A stretch of 64,000 nucleotides of DNA from Clavelina lepadiformis. Taxonomy: Eukaryota; Chordata; Ascidiacea; Aplousobranchia; Clavelinidae. Below, one piece after another: positions 62,679-64,000 of this stretch (the first letter of the stretch is position 1; the number at the start of each line of letters is the position of its first letter). Position numbers and translations under genes: made by a program. Location: NCBI RefSeq assembly GCF_947623445.1, contig NC_135245.1:2425501-2489500 (forward strand). The letters run 5' to 3'. The notes under the pieces were generated by a model, which was not told the origin of the DNA, made no database searches, and saw only the letters and a list, made by a program, of their open reading frames with translations.

Positions 62679-64000
62679 GAAAACCTCGGTCACTCGTTTG
62701 GAACATGGAGCTCAGGAAAAAGTTTGTAGGTTACCGGTTTATAGGTACCGGCTACCGTAGCAACTTTTGGAATTCAAACGAGTAGCAATTCAAGTGGCTT
62801 GGATGCGAAAAGAGTAATGATTTTTTCAAATGTTGATTGTAACAAACTCAACAAGGGAATGAAGATTTAAAAGCCTATGATTAATATATTATTTGTTGTC
62901 TGTTTTTTTTTTGTTTTCTGTATACTTTTCAATTAAATATTGTACTGTTTGTCGTCGTTGTTGAAAGCTGCATCGTCATGAAATTTGCAACAGACGCGTA
63001 TTAAAACCTCTTTGTTTTGGGTCTAGCATTTTTATTTGGTTTTTAAGCCTTTGTGCCCAAACGTATTCTACTGTTTACAAATGTATTAAAGCATTTAGCC
63101 AAACCCAATTTATTCAGCGATACGTCTGTGCTGTGTGGATACTACAACATCATAAATCCCCAATTTATTGATATTGGCCAGAGGGAGCGGTCTATAGCTA
63201 CAGTAATTAGACATAACATTTCAAAAGCGAATATTTTTGATAGAAACTATTATAGCTTTAGTTTATTAAAAATAATCAAAACTATGGCCTGCAGGTTGGA
63301 TCCACAAACTAGTGAATGAATTTTGCATTTGATTTAACAAGCCAAACGCGAAAGCTTTACAAGTGAGATCGGTAAAATCAAACAGCCACTTAAGAAAAAC
63401 CTCTGTATACAAGGAATGGCTTTATATGGAAAAAAGCCAATTAAGGATACAAATAATATCATAGCCTATAATAACTCTCTATATATAAGTCAACATTTGG
63501 TGAGCTTTGCGGACAAATTTGCGGAAAAGGTTTTCTCTCATTTCCCAATTAGATGTTGATGTTGATAATGATGTTGAGATGTTGATGGTGATTTAAGATG
63601 TTTAAACATTAATTCAGCGAAAGGCCTGCGCAGTAAAATCACTGTACAATGTATCAGGCTAGGATCACGCCAGACTCAGTCGGTATCAGTTTATTTGATT
63701 CATCCCGCTTGTAACTGTTCTGCAGAATCTCTTTGAAGTTCTATGCACTAGAATATGTCAAAGTATTCGCCGTTTGCTGAAAATGTTTACTAAACTAAAC
63801 CACCTGCTGGACTAACGCGTACAAAAATCAGCGAGTCAGCAAAAAGCACAAACAAATCAGGATCTTTTCTTAAGGAATCTAAAGGCCGGATGGATGGATG
63901 GATGGATGCCGGCCGGATGGACTACAGCTAAAGAAACCAACGGCGCAATTATAACAAATAAAAGCCAAGTTTTGTCGAGTTATCAGCAGTCATCATGCTG
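62679..64000. other. Window end, no gene recognised; GGAT microsatellite
   Basis: 3' UTR and flank of the EF-hand gene. A frame at 63053-63319 starts without ATG and lacks context. About 63551-63600 is rich in GATGTT units, and 63888-63908 is a short GGAT microsatellite flanked by GGCCGGA on both sides. Confidence 0.45.

Noticed and set aside
63053-63319. 88-codon frame near the right edge
   Set aside because: Starts without ATG, lacks splice context and looks like chance.

Overview
The window is animal nuclear DNA. It is AT-rich, its genes are split into many exons with GT/AG introns of a few tens of bases to several kb, and it carries several short inverted-repeat transposons. The gene set (HEATR5, TMEM121, an Unc4-class homeobox gene, an USH1G/ANKS4B homologue) is metazoan. 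Compact genes, very short introns, and single copies of genes that vertebrates duplicated suggest an invertebrate deuterostome, possibly a tunicate. That placement is inference, not a species call. All gene models were assembled by eye from splice signals, matching intron phase and remembered family sequence; no alignment or transcript data were available.

Layout. 96-12152 (+): the last 29 coding exons of HEATR5 (HEATR5B-like), entering from the left edge, with four inverted-repeat elements in its introns. 13281-14158 (+): a tentative small gene with tiny introns and two possible 3' ends. 14591-18372 (+): a TMEM121 homologue with a long added tail. 19765-22280 (+): a seven-exon gene for an unrecognised 408-residue polar protein. 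23.7-25.0 kb: a TATA-box start site with a very short reading frame, then a cluster of tRNA-like repeat units and a GC-rich hairpin pair. 25764-26066 (-): a piggyBac-type transposase fragment. 27137-29353 (-): a tentative small gene, with a hAT-type element in one intron. 30484-38642 (-): an Unc4-class paired-like homeobox gene with two large introns. 38.6-43.7 kb: no convincing gene.

43682-45853 (-): a chymotrypsin-fold serine protease with a probable membrane anchor and a lost activation salt-bridge pair (5' end not found). 49332-51778 (-): a small type I membrane protein with some likeness to collectrin. 54928-59879 (+): a complete USH1G/ANKS4B homologue (ankyrin repeats, SAM domain, PDZ-ligand-like tail). 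61616-62678 (+): a two-EF-hand protein with a proline-rich tail.

The genes do not form an operon or an evident pathway; this is an ordinary stretch of chromosome with unrelated neighbours. The items most worth a second look are the coordinated loss of both partners of the protease activation salt bridge, Leu56 in the homeodomain, the collectrin-like membrane protein, the unrecognised 408-residue protein, and the two small multi-exon genes that single-frame ORF finding would miss.
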